39,614 nucleotides of DNA from Saprospiraceae bacterium (lineage in GTDB: Bacteria; Bacteroidota; Bacteroidia; Chitinophagales; Saprospiraceae): contig JAEUUO010000024.1 of assembly GCA_016787575.1 (NCBI GenBank), positions 1 through 39,614 on the forward strand, read 5' to 3'. The notes beneath the pieces were generated by a model that was not told the origin of the DNA, ran no database searches, and saw nothing but the letters and a program-made list of their open reading frames with translations. The position numbers were made by a program, and so were the translations under genes. Positions 7,992-17,518 of this stretch are shown here, one piece after another. How positions within the stretch are numbered: the stretch's first letter is position 1; each line of letters opens with the position of its first letter.

Positions 7992-8594
7992 ATGGCTTAT
8001 TCACCTTTTGATACAAGCTTTGTAACCTCTGGGGATATAAATGAACAAGGAACTCAGAATTCTTACGGTTTGCTATTTAAGGTAACAAAGAACGGAGATA
8101 GTTTATGGACAAGAAAATATCTTCCTGCTGGATTTGGAACCGATAGAGCTTTATGGATGAACTTTTATCAAGTCGCTATTTCACCTCATAATACCATTAT
8201 CGTTTGCGGAAGAGTTTCAGATGTTAAGGATCAAGTTGTTAAAGCTTGGTTGCTTCAACTTGACAAGGATGGTTGTTTAGTTCCAGGCTGTGGTGAAATA
8301 GTAAAGAATGAAGATATACAAAACGGCAATGAAAAAGCTTTTAAAATTTATCCAAATCCGATTCAAGATAAATTTTATCTTCTTAGTAGGATTTCATCCA
8401 ATGAGAATTATAAACTATCAATTTACAATCTTCAAGGCCAGAAAATTAAACAAACAAACCTAAAGCCAGAACTTGGTTTGCAATACATATTTATGATTCC
8501 AGATGACCTCATATCAGGAAATTATATACTTAGTATTTGGGATGAGAAAGGAAGCTTGTTGCAGGAAGAAAAATTGATTATTCAAAAGCAGTAG
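7992..8594 (+). CDS. Truncated T9SS cargo protein (C-terminal remnant with sorting domain)
   Basis: This 200-residue ORF has no signal peptide, although it ends in a full T9SS type A sorting domain (about 112-200, YPNP) that works only on Sec-exported proteins. The sequence before it (SYGLLFKVTKNGDSLWTRKY ...) looks like the last blades of the delta-60-type repeat protein encoded next door. Both share the linker DGCLVPGC just before the sorting domain. An in-frame stop at 7950-7952 (the MFS stop) blocks any upstream extension. It is best read as an N-terminally deleted paralogue of the 8700-10313 gene and is probably non-functional. It could still be expressed as a cytoplasmic fragment. Confidence 0.7.
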   Translation: MAYSPFDTSFVTSGDINEQGTQNSYGLLFKVTKNGDSLWTRKYLPAGFGTDRALWMNFYQVAISPHNTIIVCGRVSDVKDQVVKAWLLQLDKDGCLVPGCGEIVKNEDIQNGNEKAFKIYPNPIQDKFYLLSRISSNENYKLSIYNLQGQKIKQTNLKPELGLQYIFMIPDDLISGNYILSIWDEKGSLLQEEKLIIQKQ

Positions 8595-8699
8595 CGTTAT
8601 TATTATCTATCCCCAATAATTTAATAATATTTTTTGACAATTAAAAAAGTAATTTATGGGAATGCCGTATATTAGTCTTGATTTCTACTTATTTGGATA

Positions 8700-10313
8700 A
8701 TGAAGCAAATATTCTTGTATATAATTTTATTTGGTACCCTTCAAGTACAATCACAAGTATTGTTTAGTCGAGTTTATACTGTACCGGAAGATGGTACAGG
8801 GTTGTTAAATATTTGGCCTAATTACCTAAAAGCCGTTTTCCCAACTGACACACTCATTTATGCATTTGGCTATTCAGCAGATACAACTTATAAAGAAATT
8901 TACGGAACTGCGTTTTTTGTTTTTGATCTGAATGGCAATTTATTAGAATACTATCATATAAAAGATTCTGAGAGGTATAATTTTTTTGAACCAGAAGGGA
9001 TTCATACTTGGGATGGCATTACATTCTATACTTCATTTAGCAATTTTTCTCGTGAAGTGTCTATTCTAAAATTCAATAGGATTAGCAAAGAACAATCAAT
9101 CCTTGAAATTAGAAACAGTAAAATTCAAAATGGTGATATTTTACGTGGCAATATGATAGCCACTAATGATGGCTGTCTAGTAACTGCAAGCGACATAGCC
9201 TTTGACTCTACGGGATATAATTATAAAATACAAGTAACCAAAATAGATACAGAAGGTAATATTAAATGGCAAATTATTATAGGACAAGAACCTGAAAATA
9301 AATTTAGTAATCATTGTTTTTCGACCTATACTGACCTTTTTGGAAATATTTACGTGGGAATCGGATTTAATGATTATTCAGGAGTTGGATGGAGAGGAAG
9401 CTACCAAAGCTTATTTTATAAATTGGATATAGATGGTAATACGAAAAAGATTTATACTACTCAGTTAGCTAAAGAAGGATATAATCAAATTTATGATATT
9501 GCTCAAGATTCAAAAAACTGGTTTTACCTGTCATCAGACTATAATTGGAATGAACCTAAATATCCATATGGCAATCGGAGTTATGGAGCACTTCAAGTTT
9601 TAGATTCAAACCTTGTATATCAAGGTTCAATTAATTTAGTCTTCGATTCTGTATGGACAATAGCCCCTCTTAAAAGTTTTGAAAAAATTATCAGATCCAA
9701 TGATAATAATGGTTTTATAATTGGTGGGCAATTAAGACAGACAGATTCAATAATAACTTATATTGATTCTTTGAATCGTTTTGATACAATTCGGGTAAGC
9801 CATTATGTTCTTAACTTTTTTAAGCTCAATGATGATAAGCAAATTGAATGGAAAAGATATTATAGAATTAGGAATGGATATGATCATGGATGGTTACACG
9901 ATCTTAAATCTTTCCCTGGTGGAGGTTATATTATCGGAGCTCAATCTTTCGAAGGACTGGCATATGAAAATTTTAAAGAGCCTTACTATATGCCCTGGCT
10001 TCTAAGAGTTGACGACGATGGATGTTTAGTCCCTGGATGCGAAACGGTTAGCAATAAAGAATTACTGGACAATAGAAACAATATATTCATCTACCCGAAT
10101 CCCGCAAACGATTACTTTGTAATCCTTCATTCTGGTTCTGAAAAAACTCACTATCAAATTGTATCTGCTGAAGGAAAAATTATTGATAATTTTTATTCAT
10201 TTATTGAAGGCGAGCAGATAATTGTTCTGGTTAATAATTTTAAACCGGGGCATTACTTTGTTAAAGCTGAAAGTAAAAGCGAAATTAGTTCAAAGGTCTT
10301 TATAAAGCAATAG
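8700..10313 (+). CDS. Secreted T9SS cargo protein, beta-propeller-like, function unknown
   Basis: This 537-residue protein starts with a signal peptide (MKQIFLYIILFGTLQVQSQ) and ends with a T9SS type A sorting domain (about 456-537, IYPNPANDYF). The middle is made of beta-rich segments with recurring phrases such as TKIDTEGNIKWQ, YKLDIDGNTKKIY, FKLNDDKQIEWKRYY and LLRVDDDGCLVPGC. This pattern is common in Saprospiraceae cargo proteins that resemble beta-propellers. No catalytic motif was recognised. It is probably exported to the cell surface or released. The preceding ORF (7992-8594) is a truncated relative. Confidence 0.82.
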   Translation: MKQIFLYIILFGTLQVQSQVLFSRVYTVPEDGTGLLNIWPNYLKAVFPTDTLIYAFGYSADTTYKEIYGTAFFVFDLNGNLLEYYHIKDSERYNFFEPEGIHTWDGITFYTSFSNFSREVSILKFNRISKEQSILEIRNSKIQNGDILRGNMIATNDGCLVTASDIAFDSTGYNYKIQVTKIDTEGNIKWQIIIGQEPENKFSNHCFSTYTDLFGNIYVGIGFNDYSGVGWRGSYQSLFYKLDIDGNTKKIYTTQLAKEGYNQIYDIAQDSKNWFYLSSDYNWNEPKYPYGNRSYGALQVLDSNLVYQGSINLVFDSVWTIAPLKSFEKIIRSNDNNGFIIGGQLRQTDSIITYIDSLNRFDTIRVSHYVLNFFKLNDDKQIEWKRYYRIRNGYDHGWLHDLKSFPGGGYIIGAQSFEGLAYENFKEPYYMPWLLRVDDDGCLVPGCETVSNKELLDNRNNIFIYPNPANDYFVILHSGSEKTHYQIVSAEGKIIDNFYSFIEGEQIIVLVNNFKPGHYFVKAESKSEISSKVFIKQ

Positions 10314-10379
10314 TTAAAATTATTCCATTTTTTAAACGACATTATTTTGAAACTTTACCTAGTAATTCGTAGCAATACT

Positions 10380-10967
10380 TTATTCAGCAATATTCCACTT
10401 TGATTTTAATTCCATTAAAAAAGCTTGTTTTTTGGGTTCTCTGTTTTTTATTGCAAAATCGGTATGATAGTGATGGTTTGTAAGAAAACGAATCTGAAGT
10501 GCATCCCATTCTTTTTCATTTGCAATTACTTTATATGCAATGAATTCTTTGAATAAAGTATTTCCGGTTTTATAAAAATTATTTGTACCTAAATAATCAA
10601 GATCCGCATCGCAAATTATTTTTTCCAAGATGTTTTTAGGTTTTTGAGGTATCTGAGTAGCTAAAATCATTTTCTCAATTTTTAGTAGATCTGATTTAGA
10701 ATAACCAAATGCAGGTAAAATTTCTTTTGAGTAGCGTACTGATTCTTCTTCATGTCCATTGTAGGTCCACATAATCCCAATATCGTGAATGAGGGCAGCT
10801 GTACGAAGTAGGTAAGCATCTTTTGCATTAATGTGCAATCGCCGGATATATTGATTGCATACATCCAATACTTCCATGGTATGATGCAAACCGTGGTAAG
10901 TCAGATTCTTTGGCAATTCAGATTTGAGTTTAGCCGTCAGATAATTTTTTAGTTTACTGATGTTCAT
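10380..10967 (-). CDS. HD-domain phosphohydrolase-like protein
   Basis: This 195-residue protein carries the HD superfamily metal ligands: His29 in YHGLHHTMEV, the HD doublet at 61-62 (ALIHDIG), His72 and the Asp cluster ICDADLDYLG (119-127). Family members hydrolyse phosphate esters of nucleotides or cyclic nucleotides; the exact substrate is unknown. It lies 56 bp downstream of the MpaB-like oxygenase on the same strand, at the end of a cluster that includes an adenylate cyclase. A role in nucleotide-signal turnover is tempting but unsupported. It is too short to be a (p)ppGpp synthetase. Confidence 0.85.
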   Translation of the reverse strand: MNISKLKNYLTAKLKSELPKNLTYHGLHHTMEVLDVCNQYIRRLHINAKDAYLLRTAALIHDIGIMWTYNGHEEESVRYSKEILPAFGYSKSDLLKIEKMILATQIPQKPKNILEKIICDADLDYLGTNNFYKTGNTLFKEFIAYKVIANEKEWDALQIRFLTNHHYHTDFAIKNREPKKQAFLMELKSKWNIAE

Positions 10968-11023
10968 TTAAATAGTGCATTACTCATTATGAATAAATCG
11001 ATTCGTTTGTAGTTTTGTTTTAA

Positions 11024-12334
11024 TTAAAGATCTTTGGGATTGACATCCATTTCATAGGAACCCAAATCCCATTCCTTATAAAGTTCGTCGGACATAAAGA
11101 ATTTCTTACCAGGAATTAAGGTATCCAAATCTCCGGATCCTGGCTGATTGGGATTTTGTAAATCCTTTTTTGACAATTCGACCAATATTATTTTAGTGAT
11201 GGATTCTAACAAATTTGTTTTTGGATATCGGCTTAAATGTTCCTGAAGATTAAAACGCTTCGCTAAAAAATAATTTATAATTCGTGTAAACCATCCCCCT
11301 TTTATAGAACTGTTGTTATGATTAAAAATCCGTTGCCAGATTTTTAGGGATGTTAAAAAATGGACGATTGCATCAAAGATTCTGTCAAAAATTGTTGGTT
11401 TATGCATCCCTAATGATTTCCAACTTCTCTTGTCATTAAGAAAATAAGTGGTTAAATCTTCCAATTTTTCTAATGAAATATTAGTCCGCAGCAATTCATT
11501 CATGCTTTCTAGCAATGCTTTTGTGAGGATGGGACCATCGGGATTTTCAGCAGAAGATTGACGTTTTAGTATGGTCTGAAATTGATCCATGCCATCTTCC
11601 ATAGTGCTGGCATAGAGTTCCGGACTAATTCCCATGCTTTGACCAATTCGTTGCCAGGTTATAAAGATTGCATTGCGTTCATCCTCGTTAAGATGAACAC
11701 CCATTTGATCCAAACCGTCAATCATAGCCAATGAAAACAGGTGATTTGTTAAACACAAGTCTTCCTGATTGATCGGAACGCCCAATTCCATATTCCATTT
11801 CTTATCAGGTCTGGAATCGTTTAATAGAGCCATACGCATGCCTGCATGCATTAATCGAACCCGCTGAATAGACTCCAGTCCCGCATTACCTGGCTTATAC
11901 CAATTTGCATTGTTGACAGCAAAAACAAATTGAGCTGTTTCCATAACACGACGAGCAGCATAGTTTACCAACAATTTGGTACTTTCTAATACATGCCCAG
12001 GTTTTGGACACATATATCCTGTTGGCAGCGCTTTAAAAAATAACAAACCACAAAAGCGAAATCCGTAATTATTGAAAAGTTTGGCTGATATTTTAAATGC
12101 CTCAACTTCATCATCGCTTACTTTAACATTTTCTGTATCTTGAAAATACTCCAGCAAGGGTTTAACATTTTTTAAATTATTAATGTGGTGATTTCGACTG
12201 ATAAGTCTTAACTCTTCAAGAATTTCTTTGCTGTTCCGATTTTCCCACAACAATTGCGCTGCCCGGTCAGCCAGAGGGTCCCCTTGATGACGCATCCGGT
12301 CAAGCAGATCATTGGTCCATTTGGTATTAGCCAT
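11024..12334 (-). CDS. MpaB/rubber-oxygenase-like haem protein (DUF2236)
   Basis: This 436-residue protein matches the ER-bound oxygenase MpaB/rubber oxygenase (Lcp) catalytic family. The b-haem signature of latex-clearing protein is present with the right spacing: Arg129-x3-Thr133 (RRVMET) and, 30 residues after Thr133, His163-x3-Arg167 (LMHAGMR). As I recall, LcpK30 uses R164-x3-T168 and H198-x3-R202. The segment KPGHVLESTKLLVNYAARR also fits the family. No signal peptide is seen, so it is likely cytoplasmic, unlike secreted Lcp. Members cleave double bonds oxidatively (polyisoprene, farnesyl side chains), but most are uncharacterised. It starts 20 bp after the cyclase stop, so co-transcription with the cyclase and methyltransferase is likely. 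Confidence 0.8.
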   Translation of the reverse strand: MANTKWTNDLLDRMRHQGDPLADRAAQLLWENRNSKEILEELRLISRNHHINNLKNVKPLLEYFQDTENVKVSDDEVEAFKISAKLFNNYGFRFCGLLFFKALPTGYMCPKPGHVLESTKLLVNYAARRVMETAQFVFAVNNANWYKPGNAGLESIQRVRLMHAGMRMALLNDSRPDKKWNMELGVPINQEDLCLTNHLFSLAMIDGLDQMGVHLNEDERNAIFITWQRIGQSMGISPELYASTMEDGMDQFQTILKRQSSAENPDGPILTKALLESMNELLRTNISLEKLEDLTTYFLNDKRSWKSLGMHKPTIFDRIFDAIVHFLTSLKIWQRIFNHNNSSIKGGWFTRIINYFLAKRFNLQEHLSRYPKTNLLESITKIILVELSKKDLQNPNQPGSGDLDTLIPGKKFFMSDELYKEWDLGSYEMDVNPKDL

Positions 12335-12354
12335 TTTGTTTGTTTGAAATTATT

Positions 12355-15300
12355 TTAATTTTTATAATTATCTACAAAGTACATATCCAATTCATCCTTA
12401 TATTTTACTTTTATTTTTCCACGATGTGTGCATTCAAATTGATTTTTAACCAAATCATAGGTAGTTGCTGAAATATTAATTTTTCCGGGTTCGCCCACAC
12501 TTTGCATTCTGGAAGCCGTGTTGACAGAATCTCCCCAAATATCGTAGGCAAATTTATAGAGACCGACGACGCCTGCAACAACAGGACCTGTATGTAGGCC
12601 AATTCGAATTTGGCAATATGGCAAATTTTGTAGCTCTCGTTTTTTGTTATAATCATTTACAAATTCCAAAATTTCAAGTGCAGCTTTTATTGCATTGGAT
12701 GCATGGTCTTCATTAAAACGGGGTAATCCACTTACACACATGTAAGCGTCGCCCATCGTTTTAATTTTTTCGATTTTGTATTTTTCAATGATTTTATCAA
12801 ACCCTTTATAATGGTGATCCACAATTTCCACAATTTCCTCTGGACTCAGTTTTTCCGACATCATGGTAAACTTTTCAAAATCGGTAAACATGATGGTAAC
12901 GCTATCGTGTCTTCGCGGTTTTGAATTTCCATTATTTTTTAATTCGGCAACAATTTCATCTGGTAAAATATTTAAGATGAGCGACTCACTTTTTTGTTTT
13001 TCATCTTCAAGCAGCACTTTTTGTTTTTCAATGGTAGAAGTGCGTTCTAAAACTTTTTGCTCCAGATTTTGATAAAGTTGCGCATTCTCAATCGAAACAG
13101 CAATTTGACCACTGAGTAAATTTAAAATTTCCATCCGATTTCTGGTAAAAGCATGGGTACTGGCAGCATTGTCCAAATAAAGAATCGCTGTCATTTCCCC
13201 TTTACTCATAATCGGGAAGCATAACACAGATTTTGATTTAAGATGGATGAGATCCTTATCACTCGAATACAATGGATCTTGTCTTACATCATCAATACTA
13301 ATGGTAGTACGCGTGTTGTGGACTTTTCTTACAATTGCATGGGAAACATCGTGGACTTCGTCAAGTGGAATTGATTTAATCTGACAAATATTGTTGTTTT
13401 CCAATTTGCTGTTTGCGTCTTGATAAATTTTATTGTCTCTTGGTCGAAGCAAATATCCATTTTGAGCGCCAGCATTTTCAATTACAATCAACAATAGCTT
13501 TTCCAATAATTTTTCCAGTACCACTTCTTCAGAAAGTGATGCTGCAGCTCTTAAAACACTTTGAAGGTCTAATGAACTTGAACTGATTTGCTTTTTTGTT
13601 GATTCTTTAACGGCATTTGTGGGTTCAAGAAACGAATATCTTCTTTGTAAAGAATGCACTTTTGCGATAGCTCCCCAATCTTGATATTCCAATACAGCAA
13701 AATTTAGATTTCTTTCTGCGAGTTCAGCTTCTTTATCCCGCTCGTACATGGCTGCAATCCGTTCATAAATGATGGCAGTCATATATTTCATACCGGCATT
13801 TTGAGAAGACACCAATGCTTTATTGAAATTTTGCTTTGCTTCGGGTTTATTGTTATTAAGAAGTTGATATTCTGCAAGCGCAAGCAAATATTTTGATTCG
13901 TAATTAAAAGGAGATTCATGAGCCCATATTTCCAGCAATTTAAATGATTGTTTAAATGCTTTCAATTGGGCCTTGCTTAATTTATAACCTTCTAATTGGA
14001 TCGCTAAGGATGACAAGCAATTGATAATAAAATGTTCCGGCCATTCCGGAAGACCCAATACAGCAGGTAGGTGCGGAACAGAACGTTCGGTAAAAGCCAA
14101 TGCTTGCTTGTAGTCAGCCAGTATATAAAAATAAAATGATTTGGCTATTGTATAATTTACTAAAGTTAACGGAATATTTTTTTCCATGAGCAATTGCTCA
14201 TAAAATGCATCCTGCGCCTTATCATCAATATAATCTCCAAAAACAGCTTTGGTAGCGGGTTTTTGGAGCAGATCGGAAGTTATTCGCATCCAGGCCATCA
14301 TTTGGTGTAATGAAATCAAGGACTGAATTTTGTTAGCGAACTGCATATAACCAAGCATTTTTTCATATACACTGTCTAATGATTCACCCATCAGCAATTG
14401 TGCACGATTTAAAAAGGTTATTGCATAACCAGCATATATAATGTCATTTGATTCAACACCTACTTGATGCGCTTCCCGTAAATTCTGTAAATATTTGGAA
14501 AATGGCAATTGCCAATGAGCAACACAACCTTCTGAAATTACCAATACTTTTGAGCGAAGTGTTTTATCATTGAATTTTTCATTTAGGGTCATTCCAAGTT
14601 TTGCGAAGTCGTAACCTGATTTATAATCTTTTAATTGAGCGCTAATAACATACCCATAAAATGCAAAGGCCAAAGAAGATTCAACGGAATTACCATATCG
14701 GATGGAAAGATTAACCATCCGCAATATTTTAAAGGCCAATAAATTTTGACGTTGCAATAAATATACGGGTCCCCACAAATTCATGAGGATTTTCATCATC
14801 ATGATTTTTTCTGGAGATTCCATATTCTTATTGAACAGTAAATCTGAAGTAGATTTATTGCGCAATAAAAATTTTACTGTAAGCAATTCCTTCATAACTG
14901 TTAGTGGTCCTGCATTAAGCGGTAAATGCATGCCCAATAACTTTAAACCTTGTTGTGCTGCTTCCAGGGCTTTTTCATGCCGCTGTGTGTTTTCATACAG
15001 GGCCATTTTTCTGCAAAGAATGTCTGCTTGATTTAATTTGGAATCAGAATTAATCAAAGCCTTATTAAACAATTCTTCAGAGGCAAAGTAATTTCCAATT
15101 AGATATTCACTTTCAGATCTCCCAATTAATAAATTTTTAAATAATTCAGAATTTTGATTGTCATTCATTAATTCCATGCCAATGGCATAGTGGTTTAAAG
15201 CTGGTCGAATTGCATTATTCCGGAATGCTTTTTTAGCAGCCCTTAAATTTAAACCGGCCAGTTCCTGAATTTCATTTTTTGATACAATAAGATCGCGACC

Positions 15301-17511
15301 AATATTTATATGATTGATAACATCAAATAAGTTTTCTTCAAATTCTTCTTCCGGCATTTTCATTAAAAGTGTACGACCGATCCGAAGATGGGTTGCGTGT
15401 TTTTCAGATTCAGGAATCATTGCATAAGCTGCCTGCTGAATCCGGTCATGTTGAAATCGAAATGAAAAGCTGGTTTTTGAATTCTCAGCAATTTCAAAAT
15501 CTTTCCAAAGTTGATTACTATGATATTTTCTCCATTGGCCAACCGGATTAATAAAATCTGCTTCAATAATTTCCCAAATCAATTCAGCAACTTGAGTTTC
15601 TGGCATATCGGAAATAATAACCAGGGTATCAAAATCAAAGGAATTGCCTATAGAAGCTGCAAGACAAATTACATCTTGTGCGGGTTCACTTAATTTTTTG
15701 AGTTTGGTAAGAATTAAATCAACAACGTATTCCGTTATATCAAGTGATTGAATTGATTTCAGATCCCATAGCCAGGTTCTAATATTGCGGTCATAGTAGA
15801 TTCTTTTTTCATCGACCATTTTTTCCATAAACTGTCTGATGAAAAACGGATTGCCCCGGGTTTTACTTATGATAACTTTTGATAGCTCTTCTGTAATTTT
15901 TGTATTTAAATGTAGAGAATCAGCAATTAGATTATTCACATCAAAGGAAGAAAGATCTGTTAAATGCAAGGTATTAATTTGCTTTTTAAAATCCTTTTCT
16001 AAAATTTTTAATGTCATTATCAATGGATGTGATTCATCCACTTCATTATCGCGATAGGCACCTATTACCAGGATATTTTTCAGTGAACTGTTTAATATAT
16101 GCTGTATAAGTTCTAAAGATCCAGAATCAGCCCATTGCAAGTCATCGATAAAAAGGGCGAGGGTTCTATGTTCATTTTCAAGAATATTTAAAAACTGAAC
16201 AAAAGCATTGTAAAAGCGTTTTTTGCCTTCGGTATGACCAATTTCAAAAATCGCCTCTTGATTTTCAATCAATATTCCCAATTCAGGTATTACACCCAGT
16301 AATAATCCGACATGTTCTCCCAAACTTTCCTGAATTGCATTTCTCCACAATGCGATTTGATCATCTTGTTCGGAGAGCAACTGTTGGATAAATCCATTGA
16401 AAGCCATCCCAAATGCACTGTAAGGGGTTTCTCGATTAAATTGATCAAATTTACCATTGACAAAATAACCATTAGATTCCAGGACCGGTTTGCGAATTTC
16501 ATTGATCAATCGGGTTTTACCGATTCCGGAATATCCTGAAACTAAAAATAATTCAACTGGATTTTCTTTGACTTGATCCCAGGCAGAAATCAATTGTTTG
16601 AGTTCCTGATTTCGGCCGTACATTTTTTCAGAGAGGCTAAAAATACTGGATTGGTCTTTTTCTCCAAGTCCAAAAGGTTTTATACTGCCATGAATTTGCC
16701 AATCCTGAATGCAATGTTCGAGATCTTCCAATATGCCTTCTTCGCTTTGATAGCGATCTTCGGCATTTTTGGACATTAATTTCATGACTACGTCATTGAT
16801 TGGTCCGGGTATGCTTTGTTGAATTACTTTTGGCTCTACAGGATTTTTTGCAATGTGAGCATGAATTAGTTCAAGACTATCGGTATAATTAAATGGTTTT
16901 CGCCAACACAATAATTGGTAAAAGATTACTCCAAGTGAATAGAAATCCGAACGATAGTCAACCATGCGACCGATACGTCCTGTTTGCTCCGGAGCCACAT
17001 GCCAAAGCGGACCATAATAATTAAACTCCGAATTGTATTCAATGCGTTCCCGACTCAATTTACTGCAAGATCCCATACAACAAATTCTCATTTCCTGACT
17101 TTCAGGTGAGATAAGAATGTTTTCAATAGTAAATTCCTTTACAATTATTTTCTTATTGTGCAATTCTTTTAACAGCGAAGTAATCCGTATTGCAAGTTGT
17201 AGAAATAAGGGAATGCTAAATTCTTTATTAGTCAAATAGCTTTCTAACGGAATTCCATCAAAATATTCTTTGTAGATAATAAAACCGGATTCCGAACGAA
17301 CCATTTCAATTGCTTTGAGAGCAGAGCCTGAACTAATTTCATGAGCCAGTTCGTAATCGTTTTTAAGATATACCATATCATCCAGAGATGGTACTTCTTC
17401 TTTTAAAATTTGTGCAAAAACTTTAGATTCAAATCCCGGTGGTTTGAATTCGTAAAATTTACAATTATAGGTTTCGAATTTAGGATTACTAGGTAAATTT
17501 AACGTTGCCAT
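12355..17511 (-). CDS. Giant signalling protein: pseudokinase - AAA/STAND ATPase - TPR - GAF - class III adenylate cyclase
   Basis: This is a 1718-residue protein, taking the ATG at 17509-17511. A longer reading needs a TTG at 17532 that overlaps the previous gene. Residues about 40-280 form a protein-kinase fold with APEQTGRIGR and SDFYSLGVIFYQLL intact, but HRD is replaced by VKE (124-126) and DFG by CMG (145-147), so it is probably a pseudokinase. The AAA/STAND ATPase has Walker A GYSGIGKT (326-333) and Walker B LFIDDLQWAD (453-462). TPR-like helices cover about 740-1290 and a GAF domain about 1320-1480. A coiled coil and the linker LILNILPDEIVAELK lead to the cyclase (about 1536-1713). 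The cyclase keeps metal Asp1544 and Asp1588, adenine-selecting Lys1584 and Asp1657, and Asn1664/Arg1668, so cAMP synthesis is predicted. It starts 7 bp after the methyltransferase stop. The input signal is unknown. Confidence 0.9.
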   Translation of the reverse strand: MATLNLPSNPKFETYNCKFYEFKPPGFESKVFAQILKEEVPSLDDMVYLKNDYELAHEISSGSALKAIEMVRSESGFIIYKEYFDGIPLESYLTNKEFSIPLFLQLAIRITSLLKELHNKKIIVKEFTIENILISPESQEMRICCMGSCSKLSRERIEYNSEFNYYGPLWHVAPEQTGRIGRMVDYRSDFYSLGVIFYQLLCWRKPFNYTDSLELIHAHIAKNPVEPKVIQQSIPGPINDVVMKLMSKNAEDRYQSEEGILEDLEHCIQDWQIHGSIKPFGLGEKDQSSIFSLSEKMYGRNQELKQLISAWDQVKENPVELFLVSGYSGIGKTRLINEIRKPVLESNGYFVNGKFDQFNRETPYSAFGMAFNGFIQQLLSEQDDQIALWRNAIQESLGEHVGLLLGVIPELGILIENQEAIFEIGHTEGKKRFYNAFVQFLNILENEHRTLALFIDDLQWADSGSLELIQHILNSSLKNILVIGAYRDNEVDESHPLIMTLKILEKDFKKQINTLHLTDLSSFDVNNLIADSLHLNTKITEELSKVIISKTRGNPFFIRQFMEKMVDEKRIYYDRNIRTWLWDLKSIQSLDITEYVVDLILTKLKKLSEPAQDVICLAASIGNSFDFDTLVIISDMPETQVAELIWEIIEADFINPVGQWRKYHSNQLWKDFEIAENSKTSFSFRFQHDRIQQAAYAMIPESEKHATHLRIGRTLLMKMPEEEFEENLFDVINHINIGRDLIVSKNEIQELAGLNLRAAKKAFRNNAIRPALNHYAIGMELMNDNQNSELFKNLLIGRSESEYLIGNYFASEELFNKALINSDSKLNQADILCRKMALYENTQRHEKALEAAQQGLKLLGMHLPLNAGPLTVMKELLTVKFLLRNKSTSDLLFNKNMESPEKIMMMKILMNLWGPVYLLQRQNLLAFKILRMVNLSIRYGNSVESSLAFAFYGYVISAQLKDYKSGYDFAKLGMTLNEKFNDKTLRSKVLVISEGCVAHWQLPFSKYLQNLREAHQVGVESNDIIYAGYAITFLNRAQLLMGESLDSVYEKMLGYMQFANKIQSLISLHQMMAWMRITSDLLQKPATKAVFGDYIDDKAQDAFYEQLLMEKNIPLTLVNYTIAKSFYFYILADYKQALAFTERSVPHLPAVLGLPEWPEHFIINCLSSLAIQLEGYKLSKAQLKAFKQSFKLLEIWAHESPFNYESKYLLALAEYQLLNNNKPEAKQNFNKALVSSQNAGMKYMTAIIYERIAAMYERDKEAELAERNLNFAVLEYQDWGAIAKVHSLQRRYSFLEPTNAVKESTKKQISSSSLDLQSVLRAAASLSEEVVLEKLLEKLLLIVIENAGAQNGYLLRPRDNKIYQDANSKLENNNICQIKSIPLDEVHDVSHAIVRKVHNTRTTISIDDVRQDPLYSSDKDLIHLKSKSVLCFPIMSKGEMTAILYLDNAASTHAFTRNRMEILNLLSGQIAVSIENAQLYQNLEQKVLERTSTIEKQKVLLEDEKQKSESLILNILPDEIVAELKNNGNSKPRRHDSVTIMFTDFEKFTMMSEKLSPEEIVEIVDHHYKGFDKIIEKYKIEKIKTMGDAYMCVSGLPRFNEDHASNAIKAALEILEFVNDYNKKRELQNLPYCQIRIGLHTGPVVAGVVGLYKFAYDIWGDSVNTASRMQSVGEPGKINISATTYDLVKNQFECTHRGKIKVKYKDELDMYFVDNYKN

Positions 17512-17518
17512 CTTGCAT

